Below, piece by piece: positions 53,772-62,127 of a stretch of DNA of 64,000 bases; the stretch's first letter is position 1; the number at the start of each line of letters is the position of its first letter. The position numbers and the translations under genes are program-made. The notes under the pieces are model-generated. The model saw nothing but the letters and a program-made list of their open reading frames with translations, had not been told where the DNA came from and ran no database searches. The DNA comes from Gemmatimonadales bacterium. GTDB taxonomy: Bacteria > Krumholzibacteriota > Krumholzibacteriia > LZORAL124-64-63. The stretch lies in assembly GCA_019038745.1 (NCBI GenBank), contig JAHOYV010000004.1:1-64000 (forward strand), in the 5' to 3' direction.

Positions 53772-54620
53772 GTGATTATCGGGAAATTCAATCGAAAAAG
53801 ACAACTCTGGTTATTGCTGGTGCTCGGGCTGTACGTGGGTGCCTCATTAATCTGGGGAGTAGGTTGGAGCTGGGCGGCAGTAGGTTTGATCGCGCTCTGT
53901 TTCTTTTGTGAGCTGTTGGACAGCTCACTGGGCATGGGCTATGGGACAACCCTGACTCCGGTGCTTCTGGCCTTCGGCTATTCCCCATTGCAGTTGATTC
54001 CCTCGGTTCTTTTCTCCGAATTTTTGAGTGGCTTCGCTTCCTCGTACTTTCATCACGATGCCGGCAACGTGGATTTTTCCAGGCGCACAAAGGATTCACG
54101 CATCGCCCTCTTGCTGGCTTTGGGCAGTGTTGTGGGGGTGGCGATCGGTGTTTCTATCGCGGTTGAGATCCCGGCGATCGTGCTGAAATTGTTGATCGGT
54201 TTGATCATCACATCGGCCGGGATAACGATTTGGGTGTTCCATAGTCGTACCTTCGCCTACAAAACCTGGAAAATGTTCCTCCTGGCGTCGGTGGCCTCCT
54301 TCAACAAGGCTCTTAGTGGCGGGGGCTATGGGCCGCTGATGACCAGCGGGCAAGTTCTGAGTGGTATCAAGGGCAAAACTTCCGTCGGTATCACTTCATT
54401 TGCCGAAGGATTCACTTGCATGGTGGGGGTCATTCTCTTTCTGGGGCGGGGCCATGGTTTTGATCTGGACCTGATGATTCCCATGGTGACCGGTGCTCTT
54501 CTCTCGATTCCGTTCTCCACCGAGTTCGTGAAGCACATCAACGAAACCACTTTGAAAAAAATGATCGCCGTTTTTACAATCCTGTTGGGACTGTTTACGA
54601 TTTCCAAGGTTGTGTTGTAG
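53772..54620 (+). CDS. TauE/SafE-family sulfite-exporter-like permease
   Basis: GTG 53772 is preceded by GGAGG at ideal spacing, so I prefer it over upstream alternatives. The 282-residue protein has about eight membrane helices in two halves. The first half begins CELLDSSLGMGYGTTLTPVL and the second ASFNKALSGGGYGPLMTSGQ, the paired Gly-rich 'GxGgG...P' loops of TauE/SafE proteins. The family exports sulfite, sulfoacetate or similar anions; the substrate here is not defined. Neighbours (HD hydrolase, flavoprotein) give no clue. Confidence 0.88.
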   Translation: MIIGKFNRKRQLWLLLVLGLYVGASLIWGVGWSWAAVGLIALCFFCELLDSSLGMGYGTTLTPVLLAFGYSPLQLIPSVLFSEFLSGFASSYFHHDAGNVDFSRRTKDSRIALLLALGSVVGVAIGVSIAVEIPAIVLKLLIGLIITSAGITIWVFHSRTFAYKTWKMFLLASVASFNKALSGGGYGPLMTSGQVLSGIKGKTSVGITSFAEGFTCMVGVILFLGRGHGFDLDLMIPMVTGALLSIPFSTEFVKHINETTLKKMIAVFTILLGLFTISKVVL

Positions 54621-54677
54621 TTGCGGAAACGGGCCCGAGTCCACATCATGGAGAGAGCTTGTTCATGGGAGGCCTAA

Positions 54678-55631
54678 ATGATTGATACTTGGCGAAACAA
54701 AAGGCTCTGCTCACTGTTGGGCGTCGATTACCCGATCATCCAGGGCGGAATGGTCTACAACAGCGGTGCGAAACTGGCTGCGGCGGTCAGCGAGGCTGGT
54801 GGCCTGGGGCTGATCGGCGCGGGCAGCATGACGCCCGATCTTCTGGGGGATCAGATCTGCAAGACCCGTAGTCTGACCGACAAGCCTTTCGGAGTTAATC
54901 TGCCTCTGCTCTTCTCCCACGCCAGGGATGCAATGGACGTGGCCTTGGCTGAGGGAGTAAGAATCTTCTTCACCTCTGCCGGCTCGCCCCGGCGGGCCAT
55001 CGGTCCTCTGAAGGAGGCCGGTTGCACCGTTGTTCACGTGGTGGCCAATCCTGCCTTGGCGGTAAAATGCCAGGAAGCCGGATGCGATGCCGTGGTTTGT
55101 GAGGGTTTCGAGGCGGGGGGGCACAACGGCCGGGAAGAAATCACGACGATGGTGCTGGTACCCGAGTGTGTGGCCGCTGTCGATATCCCCGTAATCGCCG
55201 CCGGAGGGATTGCCACCGGCGCCCAAATGGCCGCGGCGATTGCTTTGGGGGCCGAGGGTGTACAGATCGGATCCCGCTTCGCCGCCACCGTCGAATCTTC
55301 GGGCCACGAAAATTTCAAGCAGGCTGTGGTTGCTTCCGGGCCCGGCGATACACAACTTGTCTTGAAGAGTCATGTACCGGTTCGTCTCCTGCAAAACCGA
55401 TTTCGTGATGAGATCCAGGCCCTTGAAGAGCGAGGTGCTTCCTCCGCCGAGTTGGCTGAGCACCTGGGCACCGGCCGTGCCCGCAGTGGAATGCTGGAAG
55501 GCGATCTGGACGAGGGGGAGTTGGAAATCGGGCAGGTTTCCGGATTGATCGATGACATTCCGCCGGTGGCCGAGATCATGCGCCGCCTACTGAGCGGCTA
55601 TGAAGAGGCCGTTCAACAAATGAACATGTAA
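54678..55631 (+). CDS. nitronate monooxygenase / FabK-like flavoprotein
   Basis: The 317-residue TIM-barrel FMN protein opens RLCSLLGVDYPIIQGGMVY and has the FMN/active-site blocks CEGFEAGGHNG, IPVIAAGGIATGAQMAAA and LGAEGVQIGSRFAAT. The AGGHNG His is the catalytic base candidate in 2-nitropropane dioxygenases. FabK enoyl-ACP reductases share the fold and 'EGxEAGGHxG' motif, so the two cannot be separated without phylogeny. It may be cotranscribed with the POT transporter 19 bases downstream. Confidence 0.85.
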   Translation: MIDTWRNKRLCSLLGVDYPIIQGGMVYNSGAKLAAAVSEAGGLGLIGAGSMTPDLLGDQICKTRSLTDKPFGVNLPLLFSHARDAMDVALAEGVRIFFTSAGSPRRAIGPLKEAGCTVVHVVANPALAVKCQEAGCDAVVCEGFEAGGHNGREEITTMVLVPECVAAVDIPVIAAGGIATGAQMAAAIALGAEGVQIGSRFAATVESSGHENFKQAVVASGPGDTQLVLKSHVPVRLLQNRFRDEIQALEERGASSAELAEHLGTGRARSGMLEGDLDEGELEIGQVSGLIDDIPPVAEIMRRLLSGYEEAVQQMNM

Positions 55632-55650
55632 CAAAGAACTGGAGAACAAC

Positions 55651-57210
55651 TTGAGCGACAATACAACTGCCGCCAAGGTGAGTATCTGGAAGCAGTTTCC
55701 AGGGGCCTTCTGGTGCGCCAATGTTATGGAAATTTTCGAGCGCATGGGCTGGTACGGTTTCTATGCCGTCAGTAGCCTGTACCTGACCGGCGCGGTGACC
55801 GACGGCGGTCTGGGCCTGTCGAGCGAGGACCGCGGCGTGATCCAGGGTTTGGCCACCTTCTTCCTCTACCTGTTTCCTGCGGTCTTTGGCGCTTTGGCCG
55901 ACCGCTACGGCTTCAAGCGTATGTTCCTGGCCTCCTGTCTGGTGATGATCCCCGGCTACCTGATGCTGGGTGTTCCCACCGGTTTCTGGGGCTTTTTGAT
56001 GGTCTACTTCCTGGTAGCGGTGGGTCACGGCATGTTCAAGCCGGTAGTGATTTCAACGGTCGCCAAGGCTACCAACGAGAAGACCGGCAGCATGGGTTTC
56101 GGCATCTTCTACATGATGGTCAACGTCGGTGGATTCTTCGGCCCGATCGTGGCCGGGGTGGTTCGTGGCTGGGACTGGCAATACGTGTTCTACGCCTCCG
56201 CCGCCTGGATCGTGTTGATGGGTTTGATCGCGTTGCTGTTCTACAAGGAGCCCCCTCGCGATGATGAGGCGGAGTCGCGCCGCAGCCTGGGCGAGGTGTT
56301 CGCCGGCATGATCGCCGTCGTGGGGAACGGTCGTTTCTTCCTCCTGATCGTCGGGTTGCTGGTCCTGCTGGTGATGGGGTCGAAATGGTTGGCGCCGATC
56401 GTCTATCTGCCCGCCGCAGCCTGCTGGATCACCTTCAATCTCCTGGCCGATACCGTTCTGCGTCGCAACACGGGAGAAGATGTGTTCTGGCTGCTGCAGC
56501 CGATGCGGGTTGGGGAGGGCCGGTATCTGGTCTTTCTGGTGCTGATGGCTTTTTTCTGGACCAGCTTCAACCAGATCTTCATGACCCTACCCGAGTACAT
56601 ACGTGACTACGCCGATACCAGCGACCTGATCCGCAGTTTCACTCCGATGGCCAGCTGGATCACGGGCCTCGCCCAGGGCATGGGCCTGGATACCAGCCAA
56701 TGGGGGCGGGCCGTTCTGGAACACGGTCAAGTCAAACCCGAGCACCTGATCAACCTGAATGCCCTCGGTATTATCGTGGGCCAGATCGCCATCGCCTATC
56801 TTGTGCGTAAATTGGCCCCCCTGACCTGTATCATCGCCGGCAGTTTCATCACGGTGATCAGCTTCCTGCTCTACCTGATCGGGCAGGGTGGCTGGGTGAT
56901 CGTGTTCGCCATACTGGTCTTCTCGGTCGGTGAGATGTTGGCCAGCCCCCGTTCGAAGGAGTATGCCGGCCGCATCGCTCCGCCGGAGAAGGTGGGCATG
57001 TACATGGGCTATTTCTACTGGTGTGTCGCCCTGGGCAATCTCTTTGGCGGCCTGTTGAGTGGATCGTTGTATCAACACTACGGCCCGGTGGAGCGGGGCG
57101 GCGTGGACAATACCAATGTCATGTGGCTGATCTTCGCGGGTTTGGCCATGGTGTCGGTGGTGTTGTTGTCCTTGTACGATAAGTGGGTGAAGGCTCAGCC
57201 GAAGAGTTGA
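55651..57210 (+). CDS. POT-like MFS transporter (copy 2)
   Basis: Start TTG 55651, 11 bases after GGAGAA. The 519-residue carrier has about 14 hydrophobic helices. Its first helix has the POT-like FWCANVMEIFERMGWYGFYA (ERxxWYG in place of ERxxYYG), then GALADRYGFKRMFL and HGMFKPVVISTVAKATNEK. It differs from copy 1 in having two extra helices and a Trp in the proton motif. By family it imports short peptides or related acids. Ends before a perfect terminator. Confidence 0.82.
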   Translation: MSDNTTAAKVSIWKQFPGAFWCANVMEIFERMGWYGFYAVSSLYLTGAVTDGGLGLSSEDRGVIQGLATFFLYLFPAVFGALADRYGFKRMFLASCLVMIPGYLMLGVPTGFWGFLMVYFLVAVGHGMFKPVVISTVAKATNEKTGSMGFGIFYMMVNVGGFFGPIVAGVVRGWDWQYVFYASAAWIVLMGLIALLFYKEPPRDDEAESRRSLGEVFAGMIAVVGNGRFFLLIVGLLVLLVMGSKWLAPIVYLPAAACWITFNLLADTVLRRNTGEDVFWLLQPMRVGEGRYLVFLVLMAFFWTSFNQIFMTLPEYIRDYADTSDLIRSFTPMASWITGLAQGMGLDTSQWGRAVLEHGQVKPEHLINLNALGIIVGQIAIAYLVRKLAPLTCIIAGSFITVISFLLYLIGQGGWVIVFAILVFSVGEMLASPRSKEYAGRIAPPEKVGMYMGYFYWCVALGNLFGGLLSGSLYQHYGPVERGGVDNTNVMWLIFAGLAMVSVVLLSLYDKWVKAQPKS

Positions 57211-57235
57211 TGACAAGTTGAAGGAAGTTGAAAAG

Positions 57236-57256
57236 GGACCGGCTCGGCCGGTCCCC
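57236..57256 (+). terminator. terminator after POT copy 2
   Basis: GGGACCGGC (57236-57244) and GCCGGTCCC (57248-57256) form a perfect 9-bp stem with a TCG loop, followed by CTATTCCC, so the T-tract is weak. Confidence 0.7.
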
Positions 57257-57352
57257 TATTCCCATTGAGTCATTTATGTCCATGGTCAACATGCCCGGAA
57301 ATTGTTTCCTCCTCCCTAAATTAACAAATTCAAACAACCTTCCAGAATACGA

Positions 57353-57382
57353 GCTTGGACAAGCAGTGCTTGGACAAGCAGT
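57353..57382. repeat. tandem 15-base repeat, each unit a dyad, upstream of queG
   Basis: GCTTGGACAAGCAGT is present twice back to back (57353-57367, 57368-57382). Each unit contains the inverted repeat GCTTG-GA-CAAGC. A TTGACG (-35-like) starts at 57382, so the dyads sit where an activator would bind; a TATATG lies 15 bases further. No regulator is identified. Confidence 0.65.
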
Positions 57383-57435
57383 TGACGCAATGTAGAAGGA
57401 CCTATATGACTAATCAGGGGTAGAGAGGAGCGCCC

Positions 57436-58521
57436 ATGAAATCACATCCCGGGGAACCCATCGTCACCGTGGCCAAGGAGTTGGCTGGTCGGTTCGCCGA
57501 TCTTTGTCCGCAACACCGGATCGATCTGGCGGGTGCGTTGAACCTGCCTTGTGCGCTGCCTTTGGGGGGACGATTCGAGACCTGGGTAGCCGCCGGTTGT
57601 CACGGCGGGCTGGAGTACATGGCTCGCGCCCCGGAGGAGCGCCTTGATCCAATGCGCCGTAATCCCTGGGCCCGCTCCCTGCTTGTTTTCGCCCAACGGT
57701 ACACCAACGGGTGGTCGGCTGGTGACCCTGATCCAACAGCCGGGGGATTGGCTGATCCGGATATCTCCTGGATTAACCGCGTTTCGCGATATGCTCGAGG
57801 CCGGGATTATCACGACGTTTTGCTGAAGGATATCCGGGGTGTTATGGCCGGTCTGGAGGCCCAGTTGCCCGGCCTGGTATCCTATGCCAGTACGGATACC
57901 GGCCCGTTTCTGGAACGCGAATACGCCTGGTTGGCCGGGCTTGGTTTCCTGGGCAAGAATACCTGTCTCATCCACGAGCGCATGGGCTCCGGCCTGTTTT
58001 TGGGCGTGGCTTTGACCAACCTTGAGATCAAGGGATTGCCATCGTCAGGAGAGGCCACGGCCGAACCGCTTTATGCGACTGTTCCCCGACGGATCCGTCC
58101 TTCCGGCGAGTCCTACTTGAGCGCTTGCGGGTCCTGTGTCCGCTGTATTGAGGCCTGCCCGACTGGAGCCATCCTCCCGGAGGGCGGCCTGGACGCCGGC
58201 CGGTGCCTGTCGAACTTCACCATCGAGCAGCAGGGGCGTGTTCCGGAGGAATTCAGCAGCGCCCGGGGTGGGATTATCTTCGGTTGCGACATTTGTCAGG
58301 CAGTTTGTCCCTGGAACGCCCGAGCGAGTGGGCGGTCGAGTGATTTCGGTCCACCGCCATTCGAATACGCGGCGTTACCCGAACACGACCAGGTGGACTT
58401 GTCGTATCTGGCGGCTATTACCGATGGGGAATTCCGCCGCCGGTTTCGACGCACGCCGATTTGGCGCTGCCATCCCGAGGGTTTGCGTCGCAATGCGGTT
58501 TCGGCTGAAAAGGAAAAGTGA
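57436..58521 (+). CDS. queG: epoxyqueuosine reductase QueG
   Basis: The 361-residue protein has the N-terminal cobalamin-binding fold (GGLEYMARAPEERLDP, then NPWARSLLVFAQRYTNGW; GLGFLGKNTCLIHERMGSGL with active-site region). It is followed by two [4Fe-4S] motifs, CGSCVRCIEACPTGAI and CDICQAVCPWN. It reduces epoxyqueuosine to queuosine in tRNA. Length matches the short QueG form without HEAT repeats. QueF of the same pathway is at the right edge. Tandem dyads lie about 60-80 bases upstream. Confidence 0.95.
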   Translation: MKSHPGEPIVTVAKELAGRFADLCPQHRIDLAGALNLPCALPLGGRFETWVAAGCHGGLEYMARAPEERLDPMRRNPWARSLLVFAQRYTNGWSAGDPDPTAGGLADPDISWINRVSRYARGRDYHDVLLKDIRGVMAGLEAQLPGLVSYASTDTGPFLEREYAWLAGLGFLGKNTCLIHERMGSGLFLGVALTNLEIKGLPSSGEATAEPLYATVPRRIRPSGESYLSACGSCVRCIEACPTGAILPEGGLDAGRCLSNFTIEQQGRVPEEFSSARGGIIFGCDICQAVCPWNARASGRSSDFGPPPFEYAALPEHDQVDLSYLAAITDGEFRRRFRRTPIWRCHPEGLRRNAVSAEKEK

Positions 58522-58699
58522 ATTGGGGGCTTGTCGGAAATCCCGTGCTACGATGATTCCGGCCTGGAGTTGGCCGGGGTGGTGACGGCGTGGATTTGAC
58601 TGTAAACTGGGAGCATTGTCGGCCAGGGTTGAGCAAAGGCCACCGTCTACAAAAACCAGCTCCCAATTTTGTTGAACAAGAACCCGAGGTGATCACTCA

Positions 58700-60106
58700 A
58701 TGAATCCGCCCCTCAATTCACGAACACCCTTGGCCACGACTCTGCAGAAGGCCCTTGAGTTCAACCTGAACCCGCTACTTTACGGATCCATAGTCGAGAT
58801 CGGGGCCGGCCAAGAGGTGGCTCGCAACTTCTTTCAGGCAGGTGGGGCCTCCGGAACCATCGCCCAGAGCAGCTCGGCCTACGATATGCGCTTCAGTGAC
58901 GCCATTTACGGTCCCGACGATACAGGCCGCTATGTTACTAGAAAGCGACTGATTCGGATGTTGGATCGGGAGTACGAGCTCGTCATAGAACGGGTCTCGG
59001 AGGATCGACCTGCCGAATCCTTGTACTTCGCATTTGCCGATACGGTATCGGCCAAACGTTTCGGCGTGGACAGCGAGTGCCACGGCTGGATGGGGATCCG
59101 GTTCCAGCATGAGCCGGGGGCTCCGCCCAGCCAGATCATCCTGCATGTCCTTATGCTGGATTCGTCCAACACGGGTCAGCAGAACGTCCTGGGCACCCTG
59201 GGAGTCAACCTGATCCACTCGACCTTCAAACATTTGGATGATTGCCGGGAACTGGTTGATTCGTTGAACGAAAACCTGACCTGGGGCCGCATTGAAATCG
59301 ATTATCTTCACTTCGAAGGGCCGTGCTTCAACGAAGAGATAAACCGAAAAATGCCCCTGCAGCTGGTGAGCTCCAGTTTGGGTCCGGTGGCCATGATCGA
59401 TAAGCGGGGACAGTGCGCACTGCCAGCCGACATGATGTACAAGAAGATACCGTTGATCCTGCGCGGCACCTTCCGGCCCTTCACGAACGTTCACATCGAC
59501 ATGATCGAAACAGGATTGAAAAACCTTACTGCCGAACTCAAGGTGGATCCCGACCAGGTCGTTCTTTTCTGCGAGATGAACATAGCCCGCCATCTGTACG
59601 AGGGAGGCGACGACCTGTCTGACCTTCAGGCGCGGGTGGAAATGATAAACGATTTGGGTTACAACGCGATGGTGACCTCACATTTGCGCTTTTTCCGGCT
59701 GGGAGAGTATTTCCAGAAGCACTCCCTGCGCCGGATAGGCTTCCTGCTGAGTGTGGCTGACTTGGACTCCATCTTCGACAATCAATATTACGAGGGACTG
59801 CCGGGCGGAATCCTGCAGGCAATGGCCAAACTTTTCTCCAGCGATTCGAAGCTGCTGGCCTACCCTAATTTGACTCCGGGTGGGGAGGTGCGGACGGTGG
59901 AAAACCTGGAAATATCAGAGGATCTTCGCCATCTGTATGACCACTTGGTTTTCAATCGGCGCATACTGAAACTTGATCCACCCCGAGGGAGACTGGTCCC
60001 GTTTGATCCGGATGCGCTCGGCGGGATGATCTCGGCGGATGACAATAAGTGGATGGATGCCGTGCCGCCGCTGGTGCGCGACAGGATCGGTGAATTGAAG
60101 ATATGA
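58700..60106 (+). CDS. conserved uncharacterised protein
   Basis: The 468-residue protein starts TLQKALEFNLNPLLYGSI followed by VEIGAGQEVARNFFQAGGAS. It has no signal peptide or membrane helix. I recognise it as a widely distributed family that databases label inconsistently (as 'TonB-dependent receptor' or 'nicotinate-nucleotide adenylyltransferase'); the sequence supports neither label. Conserved-looking blocks are ECHGWMGIRFQ, LGTLGVNLIHSTF, LRGTFRPFTNVHIDM and GGILQAMAKLFS. Its stop overlaps the start of the radical SAM gene by four bases, so it is translationally coupled to it. Confidence 0.7.
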   Translation: MNPPLNSRTPLATTLQKALEFNLNPLLYGSIVEIGAGQEVARNFFQAGGASGTIAQSSSAYDMRFSDAIYGPDDTGRYVTRKRLIRMLDREYELVIERVSEDRPAESLYFAFADTVSAKRFGVDSECHGWMGIRFQHEPGAPPSQIILHVLMLDSSNTGQQNVLGTLGVNLIHSTFKHLDDCRELVDSLNENLTWGRIEIDYLHFEGPCFNEEINRKMPLQLVSSSLGPVAMIDKRGQCALPADMMYKKIPLILRGTFRPFTNVHIDMIETGLKNLTAELKVDPDQVVLFCEMNIARHLYEGGDDLSDLQARVEMINDLGYNAMVTSHLRFFRLGEYFQKHSLRRIGFLLSVADLDSIFDNQYYEGLPGGILQAMAKLFSSDSKLLAYPNLTPGGEVRTVENLEISEDLRHLYDHLVFNRRILKLDPPRGRLVPFDPDALGGMISADDNKWMDAVPPLVRDRIGELKI

Positions 60107-61146
60107 ATCCTTCCGCCCTCTGGTGGCATCCGCTGGAAAACGACGAACTGGCTTGCGAACTGTGTCCGGTGGGATGCCGTCTGTCTTCCGGCCAAGACGG
60201 GCCCTGCGGCAGCCGCGGCAACCGGGCCGGAACCATGGTGCCCCTGCATTACGGTCGAATCATTTCCGCCGGGATGGACCCGATCGAGAAAAAACCCCTG
60301 TACCACTATTACCCAGGGAGTTCCATCTTTTCCGTTGCTGCTCCGGGCTGCAACCTGCACTGCTTGTTCTGCCAGAACTGGCAAATCAGTCAGACCTCCA
60401 GCCGGACAACAAACGGGACAACCAACGGGGCCAAGGGGCGGGAAGTTGTTGCCTCGACCACTTCCGCCTCGGCAGCGGAATTGGTTGACGCGGCTCTGCG
60501 CCAGGGAGCATCGGGCATCGCCTACACCTACAGCGAACCTCTTGTGTGGTACGAGTTCATCAAGGATTGCGCTGCCTTGGCGAAGGAGCACGGTCTGAAG
60601 AACGTGCTGGTCACCAACGGGTTCCTGAATCCCAGGCCTCTTGCCGATCTGCTGCCTCTGATCGACGCGGCGAACATTGATCTGAAGGCGATGGATCCTG
60701 AATTTTATCGCGACGTCTGCCAGGGGAGCCTGGAACCGGTGTTGGCGGCAATCAGGCAGTTCCACGCCGCCGGGGTGCATCTTGAAGTGACCAATTTACT
60801 GATTCCCGGCTACAACGACAGTGAAGCCCAAGTGGATCAATTGGTGGATTTCGTGGGTTCCCTGGGTCCAGAGGTGCCGTTACATTTCTCGGCATACCGC
60901 CCGTCCTGGAAGCTGGATGCTCCCCCAACGCCCCGGTCTACCCTGATCCGGGCTCGGGAACAGGCCCTGCAAAGCCTGGACTGGGTTTATCTGGGCAATG
61001 TGGGCGGGGAGGTCGGACGCGACACGGTTTGCCCCGATTGCGGCTCCCCAGTGGTTATTCGGGAGGGATTCCGGGCAGAGGTGAATGTGTTGTCCGGTGG
61101 CCTGTGTTCGAGCTGCGGGCGGAAGCTACCGATCATCACCGCATAG
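60103..61146 (+). CDS. AmmeMemoRadiSam system radical SAM enzyme
   Basis: The 347-residue protein has an N-terminal Cys pair region (CELCPVGCRLSSGQDGPCGS) and the radical SAM cluster in APGCNLHCLFCQNWQISQ (CxxxCxxC). EKKPLYHYYPGS before it is diagnostic for the PflA-like AmmeMemoRadiSam group. TYSEPLVWYEF and NIDLKAMD follow the barrel pattern. A C-terminal zinc-ribbon-like CPDC...CSSC ends it. The Memo-like and AMMECR1-like partners usually found nearby are not in this window. ATG overlaps the preceding gene (ATGA). Confidence 0.88.
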   Translation: MNPSALWWHPLENDELACELCPVGCRLSSGQDGPCGSRGNRAGTMVPLHYGRIISAGMDPIEKKPLYHYYPGSSIFSVAAPGCNLHCLFCQNWQISQTSSRTTNGTTNGAKGREVVASTTSASAAELVDAALRQGASGIAYTYSEPLVWYEFIKDCAALAKEHGLKNVLVTNGFLNPRPLADLLPLIDAANIDLKAMDPEFYRDVCQGSLEPVLAAIRQFHAAGVHLEVTNLLIPGYNDSEAQVDQLVDFVGSLGPEVPLHFSAYRPSWKLDAPPTPRSTLIRAREQALQSLDWVYLGNVGGEVGRDTVCPDCGSPVVIREGFRAEVNVLSGGLCSSCGRKLPIITA

Positions 61147-61247
61147 TTTGGGTTAAGCCCCTGTTTCAGCAGTCGATAACTCCGGGGGAACGAATTTTCC
61201 CGAAACGACCACATTTGTGGACTGGTTTTTTCAAGGAATTGTTGCTC

Positions 61248-62072
61248 ATGCTGAAACGCGCATTCTTTCTGTTTGTCTTCTGTCTGTTCGCGCCTCATGC
61301 CATACCTCTGATCGCCTTGGCGGCCGGGGAAAACAGTGAGGACCCACCTGTTACAAATCCCTATGTCAGGACCGCGGAAATTGGGAGTGGGCTAAGCCGC
61401 TACACCGACAATCTGGGTAAGGGAAACGGTCAGTTCATGCGCCTGTCCCTGGTCAAGGATAAGGATCAAAGTTGGATGTTCGAAACCGGGCGGGGCCACC
61501 GCTTTGGGGAAACAAGCTTCGGGTACGGTGTTTCCCATGGGCGCCACGTGGCCGAGGCCACCAATGTCTCTGTTGGTCTTTCCTCCGGTACCGGGGATTT
61601 TCTGGCGCCGGAATATCGTTTCGACTGTCGTATGGATCAAGGTGTGCTGAAGGACAGAAATTTGGTTCTGAGCGGGGGCTATACCCGGATTCAGAGCAAA
61701 CAGGAAAACTCCTCGGACGGATTCGGCGCCGGGGCTGTGCTCTGGCTGCCCCACTGGGTTCTCGAAGCCCGTTTCCTGTACGACATCGGCCAGCCAGGGG
61801 ACACGGACTCCAAGTCCTGGGGATTGGGAGCCACCTGGTATCTCTACAAGAAAACATATATCGGGGCCGGGATCGACGGTGGGGAGATTTCCTACATGCT
61901 GGTGGGACCGGGCTCCGAGTCCGCCCTGGTGGATTATGATGCCAACGGCTGGAACGTGAGTCTCCAACAATGGCTCACATCAACCGGCGGCGTCAATCTT
62001 CGCTATGAGCACGGCTCCACGTCCTACTATCAGGTGGACGGATATACGTTCAGCATTTTCAAGGAATTCTGA
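61248..62072 (+). CDS. YaiO-like outer-membrane beta-barrel protein
   Basis: ATG 61248 (AAGGAATT upstream) gives a signal peptide (FFLFVFCLFAPHAIPLI). The 274-residue product has alternating strands, e.g. YGVSHGRHVAEATNVSVGLS, LVLSGGYTRIQSKQENS and WNVSLQQWLT, and ends in Phe after GYTFSIFKE. The layout matches YaiO-family barrels (repeat strands of a 12-stranded barrel). Role unknown. It lies about 100 bases after the radical SAM gene and convergent with the next gene. Confidence 0.7.
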   Translation: MLKRAFFLFVFCLFAPHAIPLIALAAGENSEDPPVTNPYVRTAEIGSGLSRYTDNLGKGNGQFMRLSLVKDKDQSWMFETGRGHRFGETSFGYGVSHGRHVAEATNVSVGLSSGTGDFLAPEYRFDCRMDQGVLKDRNLVLSGGYTRIQSKQENSSDGFGAGAVLWLPHWVLEARFLYDIGQPGDTDSKSWGLGATWYLYKKTYIGAGIDGGEISYMLVGPGSESALVDYDANGWNVSLQQWLTSTGGVNLRYEHGSTSYYQVDGYTFSIFKEF

Positions 62073-62127
62073 TTCGGCTATTTTGAGAATGTCCTGGCTG
62101 CCAGTAAATCGGTGACCAGGACGTAGG

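Noticed and set aside
62091-62119. GTCCTGG...CCAGGAC inverted repeat between the YaiO-like gene and the membrane protein gene
   Set aside because: Long loop and no T-run; too weak to call a terminator.
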